From DATFVA01 sp963839165 (GTDB taxonomy: Bacteria > Bacteroidota > Ignavibacteria > Ignavibacteriales > Ignavibacteriaceae), in contig CAWIUG010000005.1 of assembly GCA_963839165.1 (NCBI GenBank), forward strand, positions 62,001 to 126,000: a DNA stretch of 64,000 bases, written 5' to 3'. The notes under the pieces were generated by a model. The model worked only from the letters and a program-made list of their open reading frames with translations, did not search any database and had not been told where the DNA came from. This document shows positions 8,072 to 18,495 of this stretch, in pieces. Made by a program: the position numbers and the translations under genes. How positions within the stretch are numbered: the first letter of the stretch is position 1; every line of letters starts with the position of its first letter.

Positions 8072-9166
8072 ATGGCAACTTTAATTGTAAACACGAACCG
8101 CATACGCGAAAATATTACTAAGCTGAGTTCATTTCTTGCGGAGAAAAATATCGACTGGTCATTGGTGGTAAAGATCCTGGGAGGAAACAGACCCGTACTT
8201 GAGAAAATCATCTGTGACGATTCAATAAAAAAAGTTCATTCGGTCGGTGACTCAAGGATCTCCAACCTTAAAACTATCAAGGAAATAAAGCCGGATATAG
8301 TTACAATGTATATTAAGCCTCCCGCACCTGTTCTTGCGAAGAAGATTGTGCAATACGCTGATATTTCACTAAATACATCTTATACTACAATTGAAGCACT
8401 GAACAGGGAGGCTGAAAGACTCGGCAAAACTCATCGCGTTATTATAATGATAGAACTTGGTGAACTAAGGGAGGGTATACTCCGCGATAATGTCCTATCC
8501 TTTTATGAGAGATTGTTCGGACTTAAGAATATTAAAATAGAAGGACTTGGAACTAACCTGGGATGTATGTATGGGGTAGAGCCTACATATGATAAAATGG
8601 TTCAGCTTAGTCTGTACAAAATGCTGGTAGAGGAAAAGTTTGATAAGAAACTCAACCTAGTTTCTGCCGGAAGTTCAATTACCCTTCCCCTGGTAATGCG
8701 CAACAGGCTTCCTGATGGAATTAACCATTTTAGGATTGGTGAAACTGCATTCCTTGGCGTATCAATAATTGACGGGAAAAGGTTTAAGAATCTTTCAACT
8801 AATGCTTTCGATTTTTCGGCAGAAATTCTTGAACTGGAAGAGAAGGAAATGGTGCCGGATGGCAACCTTACTGATGCGGGAATAGGAATTACTGCGCATA
8901 ATTTCCAGGGTGAAGTTGATATGGATATAAATAAGAAGTCGTATAGGGCTATTGTCGACTTCGGTGAGATAGATGTGGATCCTTCTCATATTACTTCAAA
9001 GGATGAGAACATTCAGTTTATCGGTACTACTTCTGATATGACTGTATATGATACAGGCGAGAAGAATGGGAAGTTCTCAGTAGGAAAACAACTTCATTTT
9101 AAGCCCAATTACATGGCTGTTGCACGTCTTATGAATACAAAATATGTAACAAAGGAGATTCTGTAA
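8072..9166 (+). CDS. Ornithine/alanine racemase-family PLP enzyme
   Basis: The 364-residue protein has the alanine-racemase N-terminal barrel. Lys30 in WSLVVKILGGN is the expected PLP lysine. Downstream are IMIELGELREGI and GLGTNLGCMYGV, motifs I associate with ornithine racemase (Orr) and related amino-acid racemases rather than Alr. It starts 1 nt after the GNAT stop and ends 2 nt before the symporter. Interconversion of L- and D-forms of a basic or small amino acid is likely, but the substrate is not fixed by sequence. An alanine racemase proper is encoded four genes on, so redundancy with Alr is unlikely. Confidence 0.8.
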   Translation: MATLIVNTNRIRENITKLSSFLAEKNIDWSLVVKILGGNRPVLEKIICDDSIKKVHSVGDSRISNLKTIKEIKPDIVTMYIKPPAPVLAKKIVQYADISLNTSYTTIEALNREAERLGKTHRVIIMIELGELREGILRDNVLSFYERLFGLKNIKIEGLGTNLGCMYGVEPTYDKMVQLSLYKMLVEEKFDKKLNLVSAGSSITLPLVMRNRLPDGINHFRIGETAFLGVSIIDGKRFKNLSTNAFDFSAEILELEEKEMVPDGNLTDAGIGITAHNFQGEVDMDINKKSYRAIVDFGEIDVDPSHITSKDENIQFIGTTSDMTVYDTGEKNGKFSVGKQLHFKPNYMAVARLMNTKYVTKEIL

Positions 9167-9168
9167 AT

Positions 9169-10638
9169 ATGCACTGGATAGACATCAGTATTTTCTCTGT
9201 CTATATGATATCAATGCTTGGAATAGGATTTTTTTTCCTGCGGAAAAATAAGGATGCTGAAGATTATTACGTCGGTGGCAGGAGTATGGGAAGTATCCAC
9301 GTTGGACTCTCAGTAGTAGCGACTGATGTTGGAGGTGGATTCTCAATAGGACTGGGAGGTCTTGGTTTTGTAATGGGTATATCCGGCTCATGGATGCTCT
9401 TTACGGGCCTGATCGGTGCATGGCTTAGCGCTGTTCTGCTTATTCCAAAAGTCAATAAGATGAAGAACTTTAAGGAGCTCTACACATTTCCCCAGATCTT
9501 TGAAAGCTTTTATAACAGGAAAGTAGCAATAATTGCGGGATTCATTTCCGCAATCGGTTATATAGGGTTCACTAGCTCTCAGATACTCGCCGGCGCAAAG
9601 CTGGCAGCAGCTTCGTTTATTTCTCTTAATATGGAAACGGCGCTTTTAATAATGGGTGCTATCGTAGTTGTTTATACATTTCTCGGCGGAATAAAAGCAG
9701 TTATATACACAGATACCGTCCAATGGATTATACTGATGGTGGGATTAATATTTATAGGTATACCCGTTGCTTATTTCGCGGTGGGGGGGTATTCAGAGAT
9801 TACTAAAGCTGTTCCGCCTGAGTTTTTCTCGCTAAGCAACCTGAGCTGGCAGACACTGGTTAACTGGTTTGTTACTATTGTTCCTATCTGGTTTGTTGGA
9901 ATGACCCTCTATCAGAGAATTTATGCGTGCAGAAGTGAGAGGGAGGCAAAAAAGGCCTGGTTTATTGCAGGACTGTTTGAATGGCCGGCGATGGCATTCA
10001 TGGGTGTACTGCTGGGTCTCTTCGCCCGCGTGGCAGCAAATGATGGAATGTTTGGATACCTTGGTTATGCTTCTATTGGAAGTATGGACTCAGAGATGGG
10101 ATTGCCTATGCTTCTTCGTTCAATACTTCCTGTCGGTTTAATGGGCCTGATGATGTCTGCCTATTTCTCCGCCATAATGTCCACAGCCGACAGCTGCCTC
10201 ATGGCTGCTTCGGGAAACGTTATGACGGATATACTCGACAGATTTTTCAACTTAAGTTCCGATCAGAAAAAGTTCCTTCGTTATTCACAGTTGATAACTC
10301 TTCTTATCGGGGCGCTTGCACTCTTCCTTGCTTCTTATATGCAGAATGTACTGCAGCTGATGCTCTATTCTTATGCGTTTATGGTGTCGGGGTTGTTCAT
10401 CCCAGTGATAGGAGCTTTTTTCTGGAAACGCAGCAATTCAACTGCTGCTGTCTGGTCAATGCTCCTCGGCGGCGGAACAACAATAGCACTGATTGCATCG
10501 GGGGCTAGTCTGCCTCTGGGACTGGATGCAAATATTTATGGAATTTCTATCTCCGCTATTACTTTTGTGGTAATAAGTTTCTTAACTTCACCGCAGGAAA
10601 CTGCTGCAAAAATTGAATTGAGTGAGGAACCTGATTGA
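9169..10638 (+). CDS. Sodium:solute symporter (SSS family)
   Basis: The 489-residue integral membrane protein has about 13 hydrophobic segments and the SSS-family layout, beginning with an outward N-terminal helix and the polar DAEDYYVGGRSMGS loop. Glycine-rich VATDVGGGFSIGLGGLGFVMG is in the first core helix, and SAYFSAIMSTADSCLMAASGNVMTD, typical of the Na+-binding region of TM8, follows in the second half. It imports a solute with Na+. Proline, other amino acids, acetate and sugars are all known substrates of relatives. The operon argues for an amino acid or N-acyl amino acid. Its stop overlaps the next gene as TTGA. Confidence 0.9.
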   Translation: MHWIDISIFSVYMISMLGIGFFFLRKNKDAEDYYVGGRSMGSIHVGLSVVATDVGGGFSIGLGGLGFVMGISGSWMLFTGLIGAWLSAVLLIPKVNKMKNFKELYTFPQIFESFYNRKVAIIAGFISAIGYIGFTSSQILAGAKLAAASFISLNMETALLIMGAIVVVYTFLGGIKAVIYTDTVQWIILMVGLIFIGIPVAYFAVGGYSEITKAVPPEFFSLSNLSWQTLVNWFVTIVPIWFVGMTLYQRIYACRSEREAKKAWFIAGLFEWPAMAFMGVLLGLFARVAANDGMFGYLGYASIGSMDSEMGLPMLLRSILPVGLMGLMMSAYFSAIMSTADSCLMAASGNVMTDILDRFFNLSSDQKKFLRYSQLITLLIGALALFLASYMQNVLQLMLYSYAFMVSGLFIPVIGAFFWKRSNSTAAVWSMLLGGGTTIALIASGASLPLGLDANIYGISISAITFVVISFLTSPQETAAKIELSEEPD

Positions 10639-11807
10639 AACCATCTAAAACATTCATCCCGGGGATTATCCCTGGGAAAGAGCTGTTGAACCTGCGCAAA
10701 TCTATCCACTCTGAACCCGAATTAGCAGGAAACGAAGTCAATACCGCCGCTAAGATAGAAAAATTCATTTCCGCATACTCACCTGATGAAACTATAAAAG
10801 ACATAGGCGGGAACGGTATGGCTTTTATCTTTAAGGGACAGAGTGAGAAACCAGTAGTTTTATTCAGAGCTGAACTTGATGCCCTTCCTATAAATGAGAT
10901 AAATAATTTTGAATATAGATCGAAGTATGCAGACAAAGGACACAAATGCGGACATGATGGACATATGACTGTCCTTGCAGGACTCGCGGAACGGATCGAC
11001 GCCAATAAAAATTTCAACGGAAGGGTCATCTTATTATTCCAGCCTGCGGAAGAAACCGGCGAAGGTGCCGAACTTGTATTAAATGATGAGAAATTCTCAA
11101 GGCTTAATCCCGATTATGTATTTGCTTTTCACAACCTTCCTGGTTTCAAGACAGGTGATGTGATTATCAGAGAGGGGAGCTTTGCGTCAGCTTCAAAAGG
11201 AATGATCATTAAACTCACAGGGAAGACTTCGCACGCTGCAGAACCGGAAAACGGTATAAATCCTTCAATTGCAGTGGCTGAAATCATTAGGAAATATTCT
11301 AATCTAAAGAAGGATCTTGAAGGAAAAAAAGAGTTTGTTCTTGCAACTATTATCCATGTACGGATAGGTGAGAGAGCATTCGGGACCTCACCGGGTTATG
11401 CCGAGTTGATGACAACCCTCAGGGCCTACAGGAATGATGATATGGAGCTTTTAATCGCCGAGGCTGAAAGGATTGCTAACTCTGTTGCGTTAGATCATCA
11501 ACTGAAAATGGAAATAAGTTATACTGAAGAATTCCCGGCAACAATTAATAAAAGTGAATGCGTGGAACTTGTTAAAGAAGCGGCAGGGGTGAACGATTAT
11601 TCAGTGAATCATATCAATGAACCTTTCGGGTGGTCGGAGGATTTTGGTCGTTTTACCGGAAAGTACAGAGGTGCACTGTTCGGTATTGGTTCGGGAGAGA
11701 ACCATCCGCAGCTTCACAACCCTGATTATGATTTCCCGGATGAGATAATACCTGTGGGGATAAATATGTTTTACAGCATTATGCAGAAAATATTAAACGG
11801 AAAATAA
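10635..11807 (+). CDS. M20 family amidohydrolase (N-acyl amino acid hydrolase type)
   Basis: The 390-residue enzyme belongs to the M20D/IAL-hippurate hydrolase group, which removes acyl groups from N-acyl amino acids. Metal-binding elements are clear: ELDALPI, HKCGHDGHMT and PAEETGEGAELV. The dimerisation domain follows (GKTSHAAEPENGINPSIA), and a late His in ENHPQLHNPDYDFPD. The start is TTG at 10635, overlapping the symporter stop by 4 nt and with GAGGA 8 nt upstream. The context (symporter before, racemases on both sides) suggests hydrolysis of an imported acylated amino acid in the cytoplasm. No signal peptide is present. Confidence 0.9.
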   Translation: MKPSKTFIPGIIPGKELLNLRKSIHSEPELAGNEVNTAAKIEKFISAYSPDETIKDIGGNGMAFIFKGQSEKPVVLFRAELDALPINEINNFEYRSKYADKGHKCGHDGHMTVLAGLAERIDANKNFNGRVILLFQPAEETGEGAELVLNDEKFSRLNPDYVFAFHNLPGFKTGDVIIREGSFASASKGMIIKLTGKTSHAAEPENGINPSIAVAEIIRKYSNLKKDLEGKKEFVLATIIHVRIGERAFGTSPGYAELMTTLRAYRNDDMELLIAEAERIANSVALDHQLKMEISYTEEFPATINKSECVELVKEAAGVNDYSVNHINEPFGWSEDFGRFTGKYRGALFGIGSGENHPQLHNPDYDFPDEIIPVGINMFYSIMQKILNGK

Positions 11808-11808
11808 A

Positions 11809-12960
11809 ATGTTTCATACTTCTGTTCTGGAGCTTAGTCAGTCTTCTTTGAATACAAATATCTCTTTTCTCAGAAGATTGTTTGGTAAGAGGGTAAGAAT
11901 ATCGTCGGTAGTTAAGGGAAATGCATATGGTCATGGTATTGAAGTGTTCGTCCCCATGGCAGAGAAAGCAGGAATTGATCATTTTTCGGTCTTCAGTACG
12001 GAAGAAGCCTACCGTGTCAGTTCGACGATAACGAAAGATTCAGAAATTATGATAATGGGGATGATCGATGATTCGGATATTGAGTGGGCGATAACAGAAG
12101 ATATACAGTTCTGGGTGTTTGATCTTGCAAGACTCGAAAATGCTCTTAATACAGCCCTCCAAATCGATATCCCTGCCAGGATCCATATCGAGCTGGAAAC
12201 TGGTTTTAACCGCACGGGGTTCCAGGAAAAGGATTTCGGACTACTTGTTAAACTCTTGAAGAGGTATGAAGGGCATTATGTTGTTGAAGGGATGTGCACG
12301 CATTATGCTGGAGCGGAAAGTATTGCTAATTATTACAGGATCAATCAGCAGATAAAAAGATTTAACAACTTCTATAAATGGTTTAAGGAGCAGGGAATTC
12401 ATCCTCAGGTAAGACACACAGCCTGCAGTGCAGCCGCGGTTTCATATCCCCAGACCAGGATGGAGATGGTGAGAATTGGTATCCTTCAATATGGTTTCTG
12501 GCCTAGCAGGGAAACGCTGATCTCTTACCTGGGCAAGCAGGAACAGAAAATTGATCCTCTTGAGAGAATTATATCCTGGAAGAGTAAAATAATGCATGTT
12601 AAGCAAATCTCTACAGGGGAATTTGTCGGTTATGGAACTTCATTCCTGGCTCAGCGTGATATGAAGATCGGGATCGTGCCGGTTGGTTATTCACAGGGGT
12701 TCAGCCGTTCTATGAGCAATCACGGTCGGGCACTTGTAAACGGTTACAGAGTTGCCGTGATCGGTATCGTGAATATGAACCATCTAATCATTGATGTTAC
12801 GGATGTTCCCGGTGTTGAGAGGAATGATGAAGTCGTACTTATAGGATGCCAGGGCGATCTTTCAATTTCAGTCTCATCTTTCAGTGAGTTAAGCGATCAG
12901 CTGAACTACGAGTCCCTCAGCCGCCTCCCCCGCAACATTCCCCGCTATGTCATCGCCTGA
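11809..12960 (+). CDS. alr: Alanine racemase
   Basis: The 383-residue product carries the PLP lysine as Lys36 in VVKGNAYGHG, the Arg in ETGFNRTGF, the catalytic-Tyr motif GYGTSF, and VNMNHLIIDVTDV, where the usual Met-Asp pair is Met-Asn. It provides D-Ala for peptidoglycan from L-Ala. It begins 1 nt after the amidohydrolase, last in the five-gene operon. Placing alr in such a unit with a second racemase-fold enzyme is unusual. A dedicated catabolic or D-amino-acid role is possible beside the cell-wall role. Confidence 0.88.
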   Translation: MFHTSVLELSQSSLNTNISFLRRLFGKRVRISSVVKGNAYGHGIEVFVPMAEKAGIDHFSVFSTEEAYRVSSTITKDSEIMIMGMIDDSDIEWAITEDIQFWVFDLARLENALNTALQIDIPARIHIELETGFNRTGFQEKDFGLLVKLLKRYEGHYVVEGMCTHYAGAESIANYYRINQQIKRFNNFYKWFKEQGIHPQVRHTACSAAAVSYPQTRMEMVRIGILQYGFWPSRETLISYLGKQEQKIDPLERIISWKSKIMHVKQISTGEFVGYGTSFLAQRDMKIGIVPVGYSQGFSRSMSNHGRALVNGYRVAVIGIVNMNHLIIDVTDVPGVERNDEVVLIGCQGDLSISVSSFSELSDQLNYESLSRLPRNIPRYVIA

Positions 12961-13123
12961 GTTTGATCCTTATACTGAAGTATCATCAATTTCACCCATG
13001 TATTCTATTTTATTTCAGGAAAATGAGTTATCTTATTTCACATGATTCCCGGATCACTTTCTACTAAAGGAATGTTTAATAAATTTCAGTACGAGCTATA
13101 AAAAACTATGTAGGAGAGACTGG

Positions 13124-14659
13124 ATGATTAAAAGATACTTTTTAGTTCTATTTGGTATTTTATTCAATTTATCCATCGTTAATGCCCAGACAGGATGGTT
13201 TTCGCTTAGTTCCGGTACAACAAACAGTCTGAACGGCGTCGCTTTTTTCTCTACTGATTACATTATAGCGATTGGCGATGCTGGAACTATACTCAGAACA
13301 ACTGACGGAGGCAACAACTGGGAGAGCATTTCTTCAGGTACTTCCGAAAGACTTAACAGCATTAGTGTTATAAATAACAGCACTGCCGTTATTGCTGGTG
13401 ATGCCGGTACCATTCTACGGACAACCGACGTCGGCTCTTCATGGGTAAACGTTACTTCCAGTGTGAGTGACAACCTTTTGTCTGTTTCATTTAACGGTGC
13501 GGACGGTATTGCCGGCGGTACCTCCCAAACGATCTTATACTCAACTGATGAAGGTGCGAGCTGGATAACTTCACAAACTGGTTTCTTCGGAGGTGGATTC
13601 TGGGGAGTTCAGATGCTTGATACCGGTAATGCTTATGTCGCTGGTGAGAACTCTATATTTCAGCCAATGTTTGGATGGTCAACTGACGGCGGTCAGAATT
13701 GGGATTACACCGCATTTTATCTTAGCAGCAACGAAGGAAGATTGTATGGTGTTCACTTCTTTGATGCTGATAACGGTGTTGCTGCTGCTTCTGTCTGGAC
13801 AGGAGAAGGTGCAATTGCTGTAACTTCCGACGGAGGAGCAAACTGGAATACACTGCCTTTCTTTAATGACGCTCTTTATTCTCTTAGCTTTCCGGCGGGT
13901 CAAATGGGTATCGGCTATGCTGCAGGTGCAGCTGGACTAATCATTAAAACATCTGATGGCGGTGGTAGTTGGTCCAGCCAGCCAAGCGGTACATCAGTAA
14001 TTTTGTTTGGAATTACTTTTGCTGATGCACTTACAGGTTACGCTGTGGGAGAGAATGGAACTATTCTGAAAACTGTTTCCGGGGGTGTTATTCCTGTTGA
14101 GCTTACTTCGTTCAGGGCAGAACTTGAGGAAAGGGAAGTAAGACTTTCCTGGCAGACGGCAACTGAGACTAATAACAGTGGATTTTTTGTGCAGAGAAAA
14201 GTCGGTAACAACTGGGAGAACCTGGATTTTGTTCAGGGATACGGAACTACGTCCGAGACTCACAGTTACGATTTTATCGACAATCTATCGGATTTGAATT
14301 ACCGTGGTGAAGTTTATTATAGACTTAAACAGGTTGATTATGATGGCGCATCCGATTATTCGTCAACCGTGGAAGTTACATATGATCCAAAACCTAATGA
14401 TTTTGTTCTCGATCAGAATTATCCTAATCCATTTAATCCTGTGACTTCAATAAAGTATTCTCTTCCCGAAGGAGCAAAAGTAAAGTTGACGATTTATGAT
14501 CTTCTTGGAAACCAGGTACAGACGCTTGTTGATGAATATAAAGCTGCCGGAACATACTCAGTAAAATTCAACGGCGCTGAACTGACCAGCGGCATTTATA
14601 TATATCGTCTCCAGGCAGGAGAGTTTGTATCAACTAAAAGAATGGCACTAATTAAGTAA
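13124..14659 (+). CDS. Secreted BNR/Ycf48-like repeat protein with T9SS sorting domain
   Basis: The 511-residue protein has a signal peptide ending near NAQ. About six repeats of the pattern GTILRTTDGGNNW...SGT...L..V.F, as in Ycf48/BNR beta-propellers, fill residues about 25-320. A linker domain (VELTSFRAELEEREVRLSWQ) and a C-terminal T9SS type A tail (QNYPNPFNPVTSIKYS to the final KRMALIK) follow. Such tails direct export through the type IX system and anchoring or release at the cell surface. The propeller probably binds a ligand; no catalytic residues are recognised. An AGGAGAG site precedes the start and a strong terminator follows, so it is a single-gene unit. Confidence 0.85.
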   Translation: MIKRYFLVLFGILFNLSIVNAQTGWFSLSSGTTNSLNGVAFFSTDYIIAIGDAGTILRTTDGGNNWESISSGTSERLNSISVINNSTAVIAGDAGTILRTTDVGSSWVNVTSSVSDNLLSVSFNGADGIAGGTSQTILYSTDEGASWITSQTGFFGGGFWGVQMLDTGNAYVAGENSIFQPMFGWSTDGGQNWDYTAFYLSSNEGRLYGVHFFDADNGVAAASVWTGEGAIAVTSDGGANWNTLPFFNDALYSLSFPAGQMGIGYAAGAAGLIIKTSDGGGSWSSQPSGTSVILFGITFADALTGYAVGENGTILKTVSGGVIPVELTSFRAELEEREVRLSWQTATETNNSGFFVQRKVGNNWENLDFVQGYGTTSETHSYDFIDNLSDLNYRGEVYYRLKQVDYDGASDYSSTVEVTYDPKPNDFVLDQNYPNPFNPVTSIKYSLPEGAKVKLTIYDLLGNQVQTLVDEYKAAGTYSVKFNGAELTSGIYIYRLQAGEFVSTKRMALIK

Positions 14660-14687
14660 GTATGACTTAACCAATCTGCTTTACCTG

Positions 14688-14719
14688 AACCCCGGGATTT
14701 TCGTTCCGGGGTTTTTTTT
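14688..14719 (+). terminator. Rho-independent terminator
   Basis: The perfect 8-bp stem AACCCCGG / CCGGGGTT has a 10-nt loop and is followed by a T-rich run to 14719. It lies 28 bp after the T9SS cargo gene. Confidence 0.88.
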
Positions 14720-14764
14720 GCTCATTCGGATTATGGTAACTCAGGGCTATACGCCGTATTCTAC

Positions 14765-14815
14765 GTTTTCAGAACGTTATCAGAACGTTTTCAGAACGTT
14801 TTCAGAACGTTTTCA
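14765..14815. repeat. 11-bp direct repeats containing AACGTT
   Basis: About four and a half tandem copies of an 11-bp unit (TTTTCAGAACG, with one copy TTATCAGAACG). Every junction contains the palindrome AACGTT or close to it, so the sites recur once per helical turn. The array lies about 210 bp before the trehalose synthase start, after the terminator. It could be a regulator-binding array or a slipped-strand microsatellite. Confidence 0.7.
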
Positions 14816-15023
14816 TATACCTTTTACACCGTACCTATTCTGCTGTGGTTTTCAGTTTTCATTTATTGGATTCAGGAGAAGAAGCAATTTAAAACTTAAT
14901 GTGCCCCTCAACCCCTGAAAACTTGCAATATTCCCTAATTATATTATTTATAATGAATTACATCACCCTTAGAAACCATAATATTTGCAAAATTATATTC
15001 ATTAATAACAGACTTATCATTCT

Positions 15024-18000
15024 ATGGCAATTATTAAAAATCATGATGATCCCCTGTGGTATAAAGACGGAATAATTTACCAGGTTCACATTAAATCATA
15101 TAAAGACAGTAATAATGACGGGATAGGAGATATTAAGGGAGTAACAGAAAAACTCGATTATATCCAATCGCTTGGGATAAATATTCTCTGGGTTCTTCCA
15201 TTTTATCCTTCTCCTATGAAAGATGACGGATATGATATTTCAGATTACTTTAATATAAATCCTGATTACGGAACACTTGAAGATTTCAGAGAATTTTTAG
15301 ATGAGGCACACAAAAGAAAATTAAGAGTAGTTACTGAGTTAGTCATGAATCATACATCCGATCAGCATGAATGGTTTAAGCGGGCAAGAAAAAGTCCTCC
15401 CGGAAGTTCCGAAAGAAATTTTTATGTTTGGAGCGATACCGGTGAGGAATACGCAGATGCAAGGATTAATTTTCGGCGATTTTGAAACATCAAACTGGAC
15501 GTGGGATGCTGTTGCAAGAGCATACTACTGGCACCGCTTTTACTCGCATCAACCCGATCTTAATTTTGATAATCCTGAAGTTCACAAAGCAATCTTCAAA
15601 GCGGTTGACTTCTGGTTTGAGATGGGTGTAGACGGTATGCGGCTGGATGCAGTTCCTTATCTATACGAAAGGGAGGGAACAAATTGCGAGAATCTTCCGG
15701 AGACTCATGAATTCTTAAAAAACTGAACTCACATATCAAAAGAAATTTAAGAATAAAATGTTTCTCGCAGAGGCGAATCAATGGCCTGAAGATGCCGTTG
15801 CATATTTTGGAAACGGTGATGAATGCCAGATGGCTTTTCATTTTCCTTTAATGCCGAGAATGTATATGGCTGTTCAGATGGAAACAAGATACCCTATCAT
15901 CGATATCCTTGAGCAGACTCCCAGAATTCCTGCTAAACTGCCAATGGGCAATGTTCCTCCGCAACCACGATGAACTTACACTTGAAATGGTAACAGATGA
16001 GGAACGTGATTATATGTACGTTATTATGCTAAAGATAGAGGACGCACGGTTAAACCTGGGAATCAGAAGAAGGCTTGCCCCGCTTGTTGAAAACAACAGG
16101 CGAAAAATTGAGCTGCTTAAATATTCTTTTTTTTTCGTTCCCGGGAACTCCGATCATTTATTACGGTGATGAAATTGGAATGGGAGATAATTATTATCTG
16201 GGTGATCGGAATGGTGTACGAACTCCGATGCAATGGAGCCCGGACCGCAATGCCGGATTTTCCCGTATAAATCCGCAGAAATTATTTTTGCCTGTAATAA
16301 TTGATCCTGAATATAATTTTGAAAGCTGTAAATGTTGAGGTTCGATCGAGAAATTCTTCATCTCTTTTGTGGTGGATGAAGCGCGCAATTTCGGTAAGAA
16401 AGAATCATAAGAGCTTTCGGAAGAGGAACAATAGAATTTCTTTACCCTGCAAATTCAAAAGTACTCGCCTTTCTTCAGAAATTATGAAGATGAAACAATT
16501 CTGGTGGTAGCAAATCTTTCAAGATTTTCAGCCAGGTAGTTGAACTTGATCTTTCTGAATATATCGGAACGTATCCCGGTTGAAATTTTCAGCAGAAATA
16601 AGTTTCCACTGGTAAAGGATAATTATTATATGCTAACAATGAACGCATATGATTATTACTGGTTCCAGCTTGTGCCTGCAGCGGAATCCCAGTTAAGCGC
16701 TGATCTTTATGAGCCGCCGGAATTAGAACCTCTGGCTGGTGAATTTACTTTCTTTGGGTATGATGATGAGAGCATTCTTAATACTGTGGCAATTCCTGAT
16801 TTCATTAAAAAGAACCAGTGGATAGATACGGTTGATAAAGAGATTGATTCTATTGATGTCTATGATGAAATACCGCTTTCTCAGGGGAATGAATACCAAT
16901 CGCTTGTGCTGCTTGAAGTGAGCTATGTTGATGAAACCACTCAGGGATTAACATTCCCTGCTCCACAGTCTTTTTAAGTAGGGAGCAGCTGAAAGATTCA
17001 GAGAGCCTCAGCTCTGTTATAGCTTACCTCGATAAGCAGGGTAAGGTGGTTTGTGAAAGTATAAACGATACTTCCTTCAGGGATTCACTGATTTCCGCGG
17101 TACTTGCGTCCGGCAAAGTCAAAGGAAAACGAGGCGACCTGATAATTGAAAAGGAAAAAGGTTTTGATGAGGTGATGGAGCAGGATCTTGATCTGAAAAT
17201 TTCGGACACTGATGATTCAAATAAGAAGTTCATCGACCTTGTATATGGTGGGGGGATCAAGGTACGTCTCTACCGGAGATTGGAGGAAGCTGGTCATCCG
17301 GGTATTGAAATGTTCAGGGCACTTTCACGTCATTCGTCTTTTACAAATATTCCCAAATTCCTCGGATCGATAAATTATAAAACATCTGAGGGCAGCCATT
17401 ATATGTTTGGTTTCATAGAAAAAGAAACTTCCAATGAAGGAAATTTCTGGAAGTATATGACTGATGCTTCAATCAACCATTATGAAAAAAGGATTCATCT
17501 GGAAAAAGCATCCATTACAGATTTCAGTATAGAAAGCAGCAGTCTGCTTACCGAAAACCTGAAAGATTTCGATTTCATGAATAGCTGCGAGGAGCTCGAT
17601 ATCCTGAATCTTGACCTTATGGGACTCCTTGGCAAAAGAACCGGCGAACTACATTCAGCACTTTCCACCCTTCCGGAGGAGGATTTCCAGCCGGAAAATT
17701 TTAACTCCTTCTACCAGAGATCGATTTATCAGTCGAACCGGTCGCTTGCCCGGAACACCTTCAGACTTATGAAAAGCTATACCGGAAAAGAAAAAGAGAG
17801 CATGGAAGAAATAATCGATAGAGAGCAGCTGATTATCGATTATCTTAAACCGCTTCTCGAAGAAAGATTTAATGCAAAGAAAATCCGCATCCATGGCGAC
17901 TCTTAATTTTAAAAAGGATTTTGCTTACAGGAAGGGATTTTCTGTTTATCAATTTTGAAGGTCAGCCGGCAATAGCCTCAAGTGCAAAACGATTAAAAAG

Positions 18001-18346
18001 ATCTCCTTTCAGAGATATAGCAGGAATAATCGGCTCTGTTTATTTTGCCGCTCATACATCTTTGCAGAAATTCGGTCACTTGCTGTCGGAAGATGTAACA
18101 GTCTATAATCCTTTTGCAAACCGCTGGTGGTTTTGCATGAGCAACAAGTTTCTGCGTGGATACCTGGATGCGGCAGGTGAAAGCAACTTCTTTCCGTCAG
18201 ATGAGAAGCAGGTAAATTTTCTTGTCAATGTTTATATAATAGAAAAAATGCTGACCGAAATTGACAAGGGTATTACCCGCAATGCAAACTGGTTGAAGAT
18301 CCCGGTTGAAGGTTTAAGAATCGTATCTAATCTTCTTATGAGATAA
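15024..18346 (+). pseudogene. treS: Trehalose synthase-maltokinase fusion, interrupted by about eleven indels
   Basis: Joined across the shifts, this encodes a GH13 trehalose synthase (GIIYQVHIKSYKDSN, VDGMRLDAVPYLYERE, FLAEANQWPEDA, RNHDELTLEMV, PGTPIIYYGDEIGMGDN) followed by a maltokinase domain (RIHGD, LLTGRDFLFINFEG, RLKRSPFRDIAG), about 1100 residues as in known TreS-Mak fusions. TreS isomerises maltose and trehalose; Mak makes maltose-1-phosphate. Frame changes fall near 15468, 15723, 15936, 16131 (a run of nine T), 16323, 16416, 16476, 16526, 16576, 16973 (a deletion) and 17902-17910. Most restore the family sequence if one base is removed, usually from a homopolymer. No family motif is lost, so sequencing error seems likelier than decay. 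It heads the treZ/GH57/treY cluster. Confidence 0.85.
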
Positions 18347-18495
18347 CCGCCCTCGTATAAAATATCTGCATTGTGTTACTGATTACAGCAGGTTTAGTAA
18401 TAAAAATAAAAATTATGAATGTGACTGATAGTATAAACTAACTAACCCTATCCTCATATAATTGCATAATGCAAATGAAAAAATCAAAGGGATAG

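Noticed and set aside
14718..14918. A 66-codon frame running through the 11-bp repeats
   Set aside because: It starts inside the terminator's T tract, has no ribosome site, and its length is due to the repeat not containing stops.
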